Positions 1 to 7,288 of a stretch of 64,000 bases of DNA are shown here, one piece after another. How positions within the stretch are numbered: the first letter of the stretch is position 1; every line of letters starts with the position of its first letter. Under the pieces are notes generated by a model, which was not told where the DNA came from, ran no database searches, and saw only the letters and a list, made by a program, of their open reading frames with translations. The position numbers and the translations under genes are program-made. The DNA is from Lachnospiraceae bacterium (GTDB taxonomy: Bacteria; Bacillota; Clostridia; Lachnospirales; Lachnospiraceae). The stretch is from positions 93,642 to 157,641 of the forward strand of contig JAFSGE010000016.1 in assembly GCA_017434885.1 (NCBI GenBank), in the 5' to 3' direction.

Positions 1-654
1 TACTGTACCGCCTGCAAGAATTGCTGCATTTTCCGGTTCTACTGCCCATATGGTAATCTGGGGATTTAACGCCTTTAACGTTTCACCGATGCCTGTAATG
101 GTTCCGCCTGTTCCGATACCGGAGCAGAAACCGTCAATAGGCCCTGCCACCTGCTCCAAAATTTCCAGTCCCGTATGATGACGGTGCACCATAGGATTTG
201 CCTGGTTTTCAAACTGCTGGGGTACATATACTCTTGGATTTTCTTCTTTCATGCGAACAGCTGTTTTTACACACTCATCAATACAATCACCGATATTCCC
301 CTTATCATGAATCAATATCACTTTGGCACCGTAATGCTCTACCAGAAGACGTCTTTCTTCACTAACGGAATCGGGCATGATAATCACTACTTCATATCCC
401 TTTACTGCACCAACCAGTGCCAGACCGATTCCCTGATTTCCGCTGGTAGGCTCCACAATAATAGAGTCCGGCTTCAAAATGCCCTGTTCCTCTGCTGCCA
501 GAATCATATTCAGCGCAGTTCTTGTTTTTACAGAACCGCCTACATTCAGACCTTCATACTTTACAAGTACTCTGGCACTGTCTTCATCCACCATTTTCTG
601 TAATTCAATCATCGGTGTATGACCGATTGCTTCTAACACATTCTTATAAATCAT
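1..654 (-). CDS. cysK: Cysteine synthase (O-acetylserine sulfhydrylase family), 3' end beyond the window
   Basis: PLP-dependent enzyme that would make L-cysteine from O-acetylserine and sulfide. The first 218 residues are visible, from an ATG at 654 preceded by an AGAAAGG ribosome binding site. Seen: the PLP lysine in GGSVKTR (Lys43), the substrate loop EPTSGNQGIG (residues 68-77; most relatives have TSGNTG, here Gln replaces Thr) and the phosphate-binding GTGGTITG near residue 181. The C-terminal third, about 90 residues, lies outside the window. It is the last visible gene of a closely spaced minus-strand series and sits 16 bp after the ferredoxin/flavodoxin gene. The fold family is clear; a cysteine synthase rather than a related beta-replacement enzyme is likely but not proven. 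Confidence 0.87.
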   Translation of the reverse strand, partial: MIYKNVLEAIGHTPMIELQKMVDEDSARVLVKYEGLNVGGSVKTRTALNMILAAEEQGILKPDSIIVEPTSGNQGIGLALVGAVKGYEVVIIMPDSVSEERRLLVEHYGAKVILIHDKGNIGDCIDECVKTAVRMKEENPRVYVPQQFENQANPMVHRHHTGLEILEQVAGPIDGFCSGIGTGGTITGIGETLKALNPQITIWAVEPENAAILAGGTV

Positions 655-670
655 GTCGTATACCTTTCTG

Positions 671-1483
671 TCATAAATACTTTTCTATTATACTTTGTTC
701 TACAACCCGCTTACCAAGCAATGTAATTGCCTGTTTGGGACACTGATTCACGCACCGGTAACACATTGTACATTTATCACCCGAGGTCGCTGTCTTGTTA
801 TTCATTATAATATTCTTCATCGGACATAATTGTTCGCATTTGCCGCAACCGATACACTTATCTGCATCTATTTTTAACTTGTCCGTATAATTTCTTGTTT
901 TATTTCTGAAATATAACCTCTGCCCGAACAATCCTGCCAAATGACTCATAAAGCTTAAACCTTCCTGCAAAGGTCTGCCATCTACAAATTGCTCTGCCGC
1001 CTGCTTTGTTTTCATCTTCGCGTCTCTGACAAGCTGTTTATTTACCTCCAATGGTCGTTTCAGTGCCTTTTCATCACCGATGCTGTCCGGCATTTTAACA
1101 TGTAAGCCACCGGAAATTACTGCGCCGTATTTCTGCAACAGTCGGGCAAGCATTCCTGCACCGTCTCCGCTGAACAATCCCATGGTTGCTATGACAAAAA
1201 CTTTTTTTCCGGCCCATATTTCCTGATGGGAAACCACAAAGTCAACAAGTATTTTGGGAATATTGCTGTATTGAACCGGATAACTGATTACCAGCTCTGA
1301 AGCCGCTTTTATTGCTTCAGCAGCCACTTCATTTTCTATGGAAAATGTCATTACAGACTCCCATTTCCCAAGCCGGGACTTATCTTCCCCTGCCAAAGCA
1401 ACAGCTTTTTCCTGACAACTTTTGAGAAACACTTCCAATATGTATTTTGAATTTCCTGTTCCGCTAAAATAAACTCCTACCAT
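671..1483 (-). CDS. EFR1-family ferredoxin: flavodoxin-like domain plus two [4Fe-4S] clusters
   Basis: Predicted cytosolic electron carrier of 270 residues. The N-terminus is flavodoxin-like with the FMN phosphate loop FSGTGNS at residues 6-12. The C-terminal 65 residues hold two 4Fe-4S motifs, CIGCGKCEQLCP and CTMCYRCVNQCP, the pattern of bacterial 2[4Fe-4S] ferredoxins. This fusion is common in Clostridia, where it is called EFR1; its physiological partner is not established. It begins 6 bp after the acetyltransferase gene and ends 16 bp before cysteine synthase, so co-transcription is likely. The ribosome binding site at ATG 1483 is weak, which fits translational coupling to the gene before it. 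Confidence 0.88.
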   Translation of the reverse strand: MVGVYFSGTGNSKYILEVFLKSCQEKAVALAGEDKSRLGKWESVMTFSIENEVAAEAIKAASELVISYPVQYSNIPKILVDFVVSHQEIWAGKKVFVIATMGLFSGDGAGMLARLLQKYGAVISGGLHVKMPDSIGDEKALKRPLEVNKQLVRDAKMKTKQAAEQFVDGRPLQEGLSFMSHLAGLFGQRLYFRNKTRNYTDKLKIDADKCIGCGKCEQLCPMKNIIMNNKTATSGDKCTMCYRCVNQCPKQAITLLGKRVVEQSIIEKYL

Positions 1484-1489
1484 ATCACT

Positions 1490-1936
1490 CTACTTATTGT
1501 AATTAATTATATTTTCTTTGTTTAGTGTAAAATCGTAATAGTTCAGGTCTTCTCTCTTTGTCCAGCCTATTTCCTTCCAAAACGCATTTCCGATATCATT
1601 CTTGGTAAAGGCAATCAGGGAAACCTTACTGATATGCTCTTTTTCCAGTTCCTTCATGCAATGCACAACCATGCTCTTTCCGATGCCCCGCATACGGTAA
1701 TCTTCATGCACACACACATGATACAGGCAACCTCTTCTGCCGTCATGCCCACAAAGAATACTGCCGACAATCTTACCGTCTTCCACAGCAACTACACTGG
1801 TCGTTGGGTTCCTTTTCAGGAAACGTTCCACTCCCTCTTTGGAATCATCAATGCTTCTGATTGCAAAGCCTTTGATGGTCATCCACAAATCATATACGCC
1901 TTGATAATCTTCTATCGTCATTGTTCTTACTGTCAT
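1490..1936 (-). CDS. GNAT-family N-acetyltransferase
   Basis: A single-domain GNAT acetyltransferase of 148 residues that would transfer acetyl from acetyl-CoA to an unidentified amine. The acetyl-CoA loop is readable as VHEDYRMRGIGKSMV (R/Q-x-x-G-x-G/A type), after strand SVVAVEDGKIVGSILCG. The C-terminal NAFWKEIGWTKR is the usual GNAT end motif with the FWKEIGW turn. ATG 1936 has an AGAGGT Shine-Dalgarno sequence about 8 bp upstream. It lies 11 bp after the YbaK-like gene. Substrate specificity cannot be told from sequence. Confidence 0.85.
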   Translation of the reverse strand: MTVRTMTIEDYQGVYDLWMTIKGFAIRSIDDSKEGVERFLKRNPTTSVVAVEDGKIVGSILCGHDGRRGCLYHVCVHEDYRMRGIGKSMVVHCMKELEKEHISKVSLIAFTKNDIGNAFWKEIGWTKREDLNYYDFTLNKENIINYNK

Positions 1937-1947
1937 AATGTACCTCT

Positions 1948-2511
1948 TTAATCCTCACCCACCAAATGCACAACTCTGTAGGAGTGGTTTACATAAGGTA
2001 GGAATTTTTCAATCACATCTTTTGTATTTAATTTCAGGCTTGCGGTATTTACACAAGGATGACAACCTAACACCTCTTCCTTCAGCACATCCTCGTCTAT
2101 CAAAAGATTTACCCTGTTTTCTTTATCGTTCATCAGCCCCATGACACTGACCGAGCCCGGTGTAATGTTCAGAAGTTCTTCCATATGTTCTGCCGATGCA
2201 AAGGAAAGTCTGGCACTTCCAATCTGCTTAGAAAGCTCCTTCGTTTTAAATTTCTTCTCTCCCGGCATCAAAAGCAGATAAAACACTGTTTTCTGGGAAT
2301 TGCACAGGAATAAATTTTTGCACATATGTATTCCCAGCAGTTCATCAATCCCGTGGCAGGCTTCAATGGTTGCTGCTTCCTCATGGTCCAGTCTCTTATA
2401 AGGAATGCCAAGTTCTTTAAGCAGTCTGTAAACTGCCATTTCCTTTTCTTCCCGACCTTCTGCTGAAGGGATGTCTTCATATAAAGTTGTGTCGTGTATC
2501 AGTTCATTCAT
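1948..2511 (-). CDS. YbaK/ProX-type aminoacyl-tRNA deacylase (prolyl-tRNA editing-like)
   Basis: A 187-residue stand-alone editing domain. Members of the YbaK/ProRS-associated family hydrolyse mischarged tRNA, typically Ala- or Cys-tRNA(Pro). Seen: the conserved catalytic-lysine context HMCKNLFLCN in the middle, the strand FYLLLMPGEKKFKTKELSKQIG, and the GSVSVMGLMND segment that closes the family's pocket. The size fits free-standing ProX/PrdX-like proteins. The start at ATG 2511 lies 14 bp after the preceding gene. In some clostridia a PrdX relative accompanies proline reductase genes; none are visible here, so a general tRNA-editing role is favoured. Confidence 0.82.
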   Translation of the reverse strand: MNELIHDTTLYEDIPSAEGREEKEMAVYRLLKELGIPYKRLDHEEAATIEACHGIDELLGIHMCKNLFLCNSQKTVFYLLLMPGEKKFKTKELSKQIGSARLSFASAEHMEELLNITPGSVSVMGLMNDKENRVNLLIDEDVLKEEVLGCHPCVNTASLKLNTKDVIEKFLPYVNHSYRVVHLVGED

Positions 2512-2525
2512 ATATTTTCTGTCCT

Positions 2526-2885
2526 TTACCAGATGTTAATTATCTGGGTAAATACCGGTTCTTTATCCTTTGATGCTTCAATTGTTAGCTTACAGGGAAT
2601 AAAGCTTTTGCCCTTATACTCCGGTGTACAGGAATATCCTGACACCTTTCCCTGTGTAAGCAAGTCTTCAACCATATCGTCATATCTGTCCTTTAATTTA
2701 ACAACTTCTTTCGGAGCAAATAAACGGTTTTCTACGGATTCCGGTCCATTAAATCTAAGAGGCATTAAGTACAGAGGTGCAAGTGCACCCTTCTTCGCAA
2801 GTTCCATTGCCTTTTCATTAGAATCAATTTCTTCAAAATTTACAACTACTTCTTCTTTTTTCTTTAAGAAATCAAACAAGCCCAT
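2526..2885 (-). CDS. Small conserved protein of unknown function
   Basis: I do not recognise a named family for this 119-residue protein. It starts MGLFDFLKKKEE, a short amphipathic, basic N-terminus often seen in small cytosolic Firmicute proteins. It continues as a soluble alpha/beta sequence with no membrane segment, no cysteine-rich motif and no obvious catalytic signature. A strong GAGGGAGAG ribosome binding site precedes ATG 2885. The gene sits 45 bp after the HD-domain gene and 14 bp before the YbaK-like gene, all on the minus strand, so it is probably expressed with them. Confidence 0.7.
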   Translation of the reverse strand: MGLFDFLKKKEEVVVNFEEIDSNEKAMELAKKGALAPLYLMPLRFNGPESVENRLFAPKEVVKLKDRYDDMVEDLLTQGKVSGYSCTPEYKGKSFIPCKLTIEASKDKEPVFTQIINIW

Positions 2886-2930
2886 TATAACACTCTCCCT
2901 CTGATTTTTATTCAGACATTCCTCTTGAGT

Positions 2931-3551
2931 TTACTTCCCCGGTTTCCACGGAGGTGGACAAAGTAATGTAGTTCTTCCGATATCCGGTAAAACATCATAA
3001 ATGGAACATCCCATTTTTGACTCAAAATATTCTTTTATGGCAAATGTAGCATTCCAGCGTTCCACAGAGTTTTCCCATACACCGTACCTTCTTGCCACAT
3101 CTACGAATCTCTTTTCCAAAATACAAAATCCGTAATCAACTGCCAGACTGTCGCATAACTGAATCAACAAATCATAGTCATCACACTTGCAATCTAAAAT
3201 ATACTTTTTGATTTCCTGTTCTTCCAAATTTTCCGGCTCATACTCAAACTCTTTTTCCATTAAAGGATACGAATGGGTCATGCATACTCTTGCTACCTCA
3301 TCCCAACCATTTTCTTGGCAAAACAGATATCCCTCATATACATGTTTCGGGATATTTACGATTCCTACTCTTCTTCCAATATCATGCAACAAACCTACAA
3401 TATAGGCTTTGTCAGGATTCATTCCGGGAACTTTTTCGGCAATATTTCTTGCAGCAATTCCGACATTCTCAGAATGCTTTGTCCATGGTCCCGCATTTAA
3501 CTCTCCGGCAATTTTCAATTCCTCTATGGTCTTTTCAATACTTGGTAACAT
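2931..3551 (-). CDS. HD-domain phosphohydrolase
   Basis: A protein of 206 residues with an HD metal-binding core: an N-terminal His (TKHSENVG), then LLHDIGR with the HD doublet, and a later conserved His (CMTHSYPL). HD-superfamily proteins hydrolyse phosphomonoesters or cyclic phosphates, often of nucleotides; the substrate is unknown. The reading frame stays open 31 codons further upstream, into the end of argC. ATG 3551 is chosen because it has a GAGAGG ribosome binding site about 7 bp away and a normal HD N-terminus follows. It lies 52 bp after argC. Confidence 0.82.
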   Translation of the reverse strand: MLPSIEKTIEELKIAGELNAGPWTKHSENVGIAARNIAEKVPGMNPDKAYIVGLLHDIGRRVGIVNIPKHVYEGYLFCQENGWDEVARVCMTHSYPLMEKEFEYEPENLEEQEIKKYILDCKCDDYDLLIQLCDSLAVDYGFCILEKRFVDVARRYGVWENSVERWNATFAIKEYFESKMGCSIYDVLPDIGRTTLLCPPPWKPGK

Positions 3552-3603
3552 ATATTCGCCCTCTCGCCAAAAAGCTAAACATTGTATGTACTCGCTTTTT
3601 TCT

Positions 3604-4557
3604 TTACAACTGCAATCCCTTATCTTCTGCGCATCCAAGCACAATATTCAAACACTGGATTGCGGCACCGGAAGCTCCCTTACCTAAATTGTCAAACTGG
3701 GAAGAAAGAACGATTCTCTCATCGTTACCGGTAACAAAAATCTTAAGTCCGTCCCAACCGGAGCAGGCATTTCCTGCCAGCATATTGCCTTCTCCTGCCT
3801 GGGCATCAAGAGGCATTACCTTTACAAACTTCTGTCCCGCATAAAAATCACTTAACATTTTATGTACTGTCTCTATGGTCTGCTGTCCCTGTAACATATG
3901 AGTGTATAACTGCACACTCATCACCATACCGCTGTAATAATCACAGATAATGGGAGAAAACAGCGGTTCTCTTGCAAGACCGGAGATTTTCTTCATTTCT
4001 TTTAAATGCTTGTGCTGCTGGGTAAGCGCATATTCTCTGGGAGCGTCAAAATCAGTAGGACGCTCATCCGCTTCATAAGCCGCAATCACCTTTTTTCCGG
4101 CTCCGCTGTAGCCTGAAAGTCCGAATGCACTGACCGGATAATCCGCAGGCATGATTCCTTCTGCCACCATGGGATATACTAAAGAAATAAAACCTGTTGC
4201 ATAGCAGCCGGGAACTGCAATTCTCTTACCGTTCTTAATCGCATTTCTATGTCCCTGTGACAATTCAGGGAAACCGTAAGCCCAGCCATCTTCCGTTCTG
4301 TGGGCTGTGGATGTATCAATAATAATCACATTCTCATTTTCCACCAAAGAAACGGATTCCTTCGCCGCCGCATCAGGCAGACACAGGAAAGTAATGTCAG
4401 ATTCGTTTATTAATCTCTTTCTTTCTTCGGGATCCTTTCTCAGTTCAGAAGAAATCTTTAAAAGTTCAATATCATCTCTTCCTTCAAATCTTTCATATAT
4501 TCTAAGTCCGGTTGTTCCTTCACTTCCGTCAATAAAAATCTTAGTCTTTGTACTCAT
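3604..4557 (-). CDS. argC: N-acetyl-gamma-glutamyl-phosphate reductase (short, type 2 ArgC)
   Basis: Third step of arginine biosynthesis: NADPH-dependent reduction of N-acetylglutamyl phosphate to the semialdehyde. It has 317 residues, the length of the shorter ArgC class. The N-terminal nucleotide-binding segment KIFIDGSEGTTGLRIYERF and the catalytic cysteine in VPGCYATGF (Cys118) are both visible. The frame is open 48 codons upstream. ATG 4557 is preferred because the conserved N-terminus begins here and a GGAG lies upstream. Transcription appears to start near 4737, giving a leader of about 180 nt. It is divergent from argG, with candidate ArgR boxes between, so arginine repression of both is likely. 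Confidence 0.93.
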   Translation of the reverse strand: MSTKTKIFIDGSEGTTGLRIYERFEGRDDIELLKISSELRKDPEERKRLINESDITFLCLPDAAAKESVSLVENENVIIIDTSTAHRTEDGWAYGFPELSQGHRNAIKNGKRIAVPGCYATGFISLVYPMVAEGIMPADYPVSAFGLSGYSGAGKKVIAAYEADERPTDFDAPREYALTQQHKHLKEMKKISGLAREPLFSPIICDYYSGMVMSVQLYTHMLQGQQTIETVHKMLSDFYAGQKFVKVMPLDAQAGEGNMLAGNACSGWDGLKIFVTGNDERIVLSSQFDNLGKGASGAAIQCLNIVLGCAEDKGLQL

Positions 4558-4735
4558 ACCTATACACTCCGTTCTCTTCATTATCTGCATACGCCTTCCG
4601 CATAGCAACACATCTTTCGTTATACAATCATACGTTTTTGCAGACCTATCCACATTAAACGCATACAAAATAACTATACTCTTTCTTTCCAAAAATCTCA
4701 ACTATTTTAAATAAGAATAGTCCGCCATCTTTATT

Positions 4736-4839
4736 TATGCATAACTATACACCTTTTATGCATAATATGCAAGTTATTTTTTATTTTTATGCACAAATAT
4801 GAAGTTTTATTTTTTAAATATGCAAAATAGGTATTGCAT
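4736..4839. promoter_or_regulatory. Cluster of candidate ArgR (ARG box) operators between argC and argG
   Basis: The 386-bp gap between argC and argG holds four AT-rich TATGCA-type elements in about 100 bp: TATGCATAACTATAC (4736-4750), the perfect palindrome TGCATAATATGCA (4759-4771), TTATGCACAAATATGAAG (4787-4804), and ATATGCAAAATAG (4818-4830) running into TTGCAT. Spacing and symmetry resemble ARG boxes bound by hexameric ArgR/AhrC in Firmicutes, whose half-site is close to TGCATA/TGAATA. The boxes overlap the argC promoter and lie just upstream of the argG promoter. ArgR binding is inferred, not shown. The rest of the gap is the two leaders. Confidence 0.6.
4744..4772 (-). promoter_or_regulatory. 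Sigma-A-type promoter for argC
   Basis: Read on the minus strand: TTGCAT (plus 4767-4772), a 17-bp spacer, TATAGT (plus 4744-4749). The spacer contains half of a candidate ARG box, so repressor binding would block RNA polymerase. Transcription should begin near 4737. Confidence 0.65.
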
Positions 4840-4862
4840 TTCTCTTCAATTTGTAGTATATT
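4834..4862 (+). promoter_or_regulatory. Sigma-A-type promoter for argG
   Basis: TTGCAT (4834-4839), a 17-bp spacer and TATATT (4857-4862). The expected start is near 4869, leaving a leader of about 75 nt. Candidate ARG boxes lie immediately upstream and touch the -35 hexamer. Confidence 0.65.
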
Positions 4863-4881
4863 ATGGCTTGTCGGAAGATTA

Positions 4882-4907
4882 ACCGCTTATAAATAAGAAA
4901 AAGCGGT
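4882..4907 (+). other. Short hairpin in the argG leader
   Basis: ACCGCTT (4882-4888) pairs with AAGCGGT (4901-4907), a 7-bp stem with a 12-nt A-rich loop, followed by CTTTAAAAT. The tail is too poor in T for a convincing terminator. It may be a weak attenuator or simply a leader stem. Confidence 0.35.
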
Positions 4908-4943
4908 CTTTAAAATAACACATTACATATGGAGGCTTTTATC

Positions 4944-6161
4944 ATGAAAGAAAAAGTAATTTTAGCGTATTCAGGCGGACTTGATACTACAGCTATCATT
5001 CCCTGGTTAAAAGAAAACTTCGATTATGAAGTTGTTTGTGTCTGCATCGACTGCGGACAGGAAGAAGAACTTGACGGTCTTGACGAAAGAGCAAAATTCT
5101 GCGGCGCTGAAAAATTATACATTTTGGATGTAACAGATGAGTTCTGCGATGAGTATGTTGTTCCCTGTGTACAGGCACATGCAGTTTATGAAAACAAATA
5201 TTTATTAGGCACTTCCATGGCAAGACCTTTGATTGCAAAGAAGCTGGTTGAAATCGCACGTAAAGAAGGCGCTGTTGCTATCTGCCACGGTGCTACCGGT
5301 AAGGGAAATGACCAGATTCGTTTTGAACTTGGTATCAAGGCACTTGCTCCCGACCTTAAGATTATTGCTGCATGGAGAAATGACAAGTGGACCATGGATT
5401 CCCGTGAATCCGAAATCGAATACTGCAAGGCTCATGGAATCGACCTTCCTTTCTCCGCAGATTCCAGCTACAGCCGTGACCGTAACTTATGGCACATCAG
5501 CCATGAAGGTCTGGAATTGGAAGACCCTGCAAACGAGCCCAACTATGACCATCTGTTAGTTCTCGGCGTAACACCCGAAAAAGCTCCCGAAGAAGGCGAA
5601 TATGTGACCATGACTTTTGAAAAGGGTGTTCCCACATCCGTAAACGGAAAGAAAATGAAAGTTTCCGATATTATCCGTGAACTGAACAAGTTAGGCGGCA
5701 AGCACGGTATCGGTATCGTTGACATCGTAGAAAACCGTGTTGTAGGTATGAAGTCCCGCGGCGTATATGAAACACCCGGCGGAACCATTCTTTACGAAGC
5801 TCATCAGCAGTTAGAGGAATTAATTCTTGACCGTGACACTTATGCAGCTAAGATGGATATGGGCAACAAGATGGCTCAGATTGTTTACGAAGGAAAATGG
5901 TTCTCCCCTCTTCGCGAAGCAGTTCAGGCATTCATCGAATCCACACAGCAGTATGTAACAGGTGAAGTAAAGTTCAAACTGTATAAAGGTAATATCATCA
6001 AAGCCGGTACAACTTCTCCTTACTCTCTGTACAACGAAAGCATTGCTTCCTTTACAACAGGTGATTTATATGACCACCACGATGCAGAAGGCTTCATCAA
6101 CCTCTTTGGTCTTTCTACCAAGGTACGTGCCATGAAGATGCAGGAGCGCGGCGAACTGTAA
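4944..6161 (+). CDS. argG: Argininosuccinate synthase
   Basis: ATP-dependent condensation of citrulline and aspartate in arginine biosynthesis. It has 405 residues, the standard family length. The N-type ATP pyrophosphatase loop AYSGGLDTT is at residues 8-16. Substrate motifs GTSMARPL, HGATGKGNDQIRFE, WRNDKW and SADSSYSRDRNLWHIS are intact. An upstream in-frame ATG exists at 4929, but GGAGG at 4931-4935 lies 8 bp before ATG 4944, which therefore decides the start. argH is not in the window. Control by the upstream ARG boxes is inferred. Confidence 0.97.
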   Translation: MKEKVILAYSGGLDTTAIIPWLKENFDYEVVCVCIDCGQEEELDGLDERAKFCGAEKLYILDVTDEFCDEYVVPCVQAHAVYENKYLLGTSMARPLIAKKLVEIARKEGAVAICHGATGKGNDQIRFELGIKALAPDLKIIAAWRNDKWTMDSRESEIEYCKAHGIDLPFSADSSYSRDRNLWHISHEGLELEDPANEPNYDHLLVLGVTPEKAPEEGEYVTMTFEKGVPTSVNGKKMKVSDIIRELNKLGGKHGIGIVDIVENRVVGMKSRGVYETPGGTILYEAHQQLEELILDRDTYAAKMDMGNKMAQIVYEGKWFSPLREAVQAFIESTQQYVTGEVKFKLYKGNIIKAGTTSPYSLYNESIASFTTGDLYDHHDAEGFINLFGLSTKVRAMKMQERGEL

Positions 6162-6182
6162 TTCAGCAAAGAAAGGGTTACA

Positions 6183-6476
6183 ATGAACGTAATTACTTTA
6201 TTAACTGCTTATTTTGTAACAGTAAACATTATCGGATTTGCCCTGATGGGTATCGATAAATATAAAGCGAAAAAAAGGGCCTTCCGGATTCCGGAAGCAA
6301 CCCTTTTTATCGTTGCACTTATTGGCGGAAGCATAGGTTCCATTTTGGGAATGTATGCTTTTCGTCATAAAACAAGGCACCGCTCGTTTGTATACGGGAT
6401 GCCTGCCATTTTAGTACTACAGGTAATTCTTGCGGTTGCTTTTCTGACCGCACCTTTTGAAATCATAATAATGTAA
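6183..6476 (+). CDS. DUF1294 small membrane protein
   Basis: A 97-residue integral membrane protein with three hydrophobic segments (about residues 3-22, 41-60 and 72-93). The conserved DUF1294 signature is present: MGIDKYKAKKRAFRIPE after the first helix, then GGSIGSILGMYAFRHKT, with basic loops in between. The function of the family is unknown. It starts 21 bp after argG with an AAAGGG ribosome binding site, and a hairpin terminator follows directly, so it is probably the last gene of the argG transcript. Confidence 0.85.
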   Translation: MNVITLLTAYFVTVNIIGFALMGIDKYKAKKRAFRIPEATLFIVALIGGSIGSILGMYAFRHKTRHRSFVYGMPAILVLQVILAVAFLTAPFEIIIM

Positions 6477-6480
6477 TGCT

Positions 6481-6507
6481 ATGCTGCAATCATGCAGCAT
6501 TTCTTTT
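6481..6507 (+). terminator. Candidate rho-independent terminator after the DUF1294 gene
   Basis: ATGCTGCA (6481-6488) and TGCAGCAT (6493-6500) form a perfect 8-bp stem with a 4-nt loop, followed by TTCTTTT. The stem is only moderately GC-rich, so some read-through into the LytTR gene is plausible. Confidence 0.6.
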
Positions 6508-6535
6508 CTCATGCATGATACACGGAGGATACACT

Positions 6536-7264
6536 ATGCATATTGCTGTATGTGACGATAACATTGCCGACAGAAAACAACTGGAACGCTTACTCAAAAG
6601 AGAATCCGACAAAAGAAAAAACGACTCCGGTCTGATTTATACGGATTCCTTCGGTGACAGCGAAGTATTAAGCCGCACACCAATGCAATATGACTTGTTT
6701 TTTGTAGATTTGACCGAAGATAATTCTGACGGTCTTGCTCTTGCGCTCTCCTTAATTCAAAATGGCGTAAAGGCGCCTATTGTGCTGTGTTCCTCCAAAA
6801 TTAATTATCTGGTGAAAATGCAGACGCTCTCCCCCTGTCCTGCCAATTTAATGCATCTGCATAAGCCTATCAAAACCGCAGAACTTTCCCAGACCATAGA
6901 CAAAGCCCTTGCGCTTTTGGAAGAAAAGATTCCTACTATCGAGCTTCGCTCCGAAACCGAAACCTACTATGTAACGGAAGATGATATTGTCTATGCAGTT
7001 TCTGTCAATAACTATGTGCATGTTCACTTACGGGATGAACGTGTTGTTATTATGCTCACAAACATGTACAATTTCTTTGACCAGATTTCCATGTACACTC
7101 ATATGGTATGGCTCAATGACCATTCCATGTTTAACATCGCCTATCTGCAGCATCAGTCTGCCTTTCGCATTATGCTGTCAAACGGTGTGGAACTGAAATC
7201 TTCTCCTTTTGCCTCCAAACGAATTAAAAGCGCCTTGCAAAAATATCTTGCAGAGACGCCTTAA
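6536..7264 (+). CDS. LytTR-family response regulator
   Basis: A 242-residue DNA-binding response regulator. The receiver domain covers about residues 1-125, with the acidic pair in AVCDDN, the probable phospho-acceptor Asp58 in LFFVDLTED, the Ser/Thr position in IVLCSSK and the lysine in LHKPIK. A LytTR DNA-binding domain follows (about 135-240): EDDIVYAVSVNNYVHVHL and the characteristic MYNFFDQIS segment. The ribosome binding site CGGAGGA selects ATG 6536 over an in-frame codon 60 bp upstream. No histidine kinase gene is adjacent, so this is an orphan regulator whose targets are unknown. Confidence 0.88.
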   Translation: MHIAVCDDNIADRKQLERLLKRESDKRKNDSGLIYTDSFGDSEVLSRTPMQYDLFFVDLTEDNSDGLALALSLIQNGVKAPIVLCSSKINYLVKMQTLSPCPANLMHLHKPIKTAELSQTIDKALALLEEKIPTIELRSETETYYVTEDDIVYAVSVNNYVHVHLRDERVVIMLTNMYNFFDQISMYTHMVWLNDHSMFNIAYLQHQSAFRIMLSNGVELKSSPFASKRIKSALQKYLAETP

Positions 7265-7288
7265 ATTCTTAATATCCATTATTTATTA

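Noticed and set aside
4558-4701. In-frame N-terminal extension of ArgC by 48 codons.
   Set aside because: ArgC homologues start near MSTKTKIF, and the extension has low-complexity, non-conserved sequence without a good ribosome binding site.
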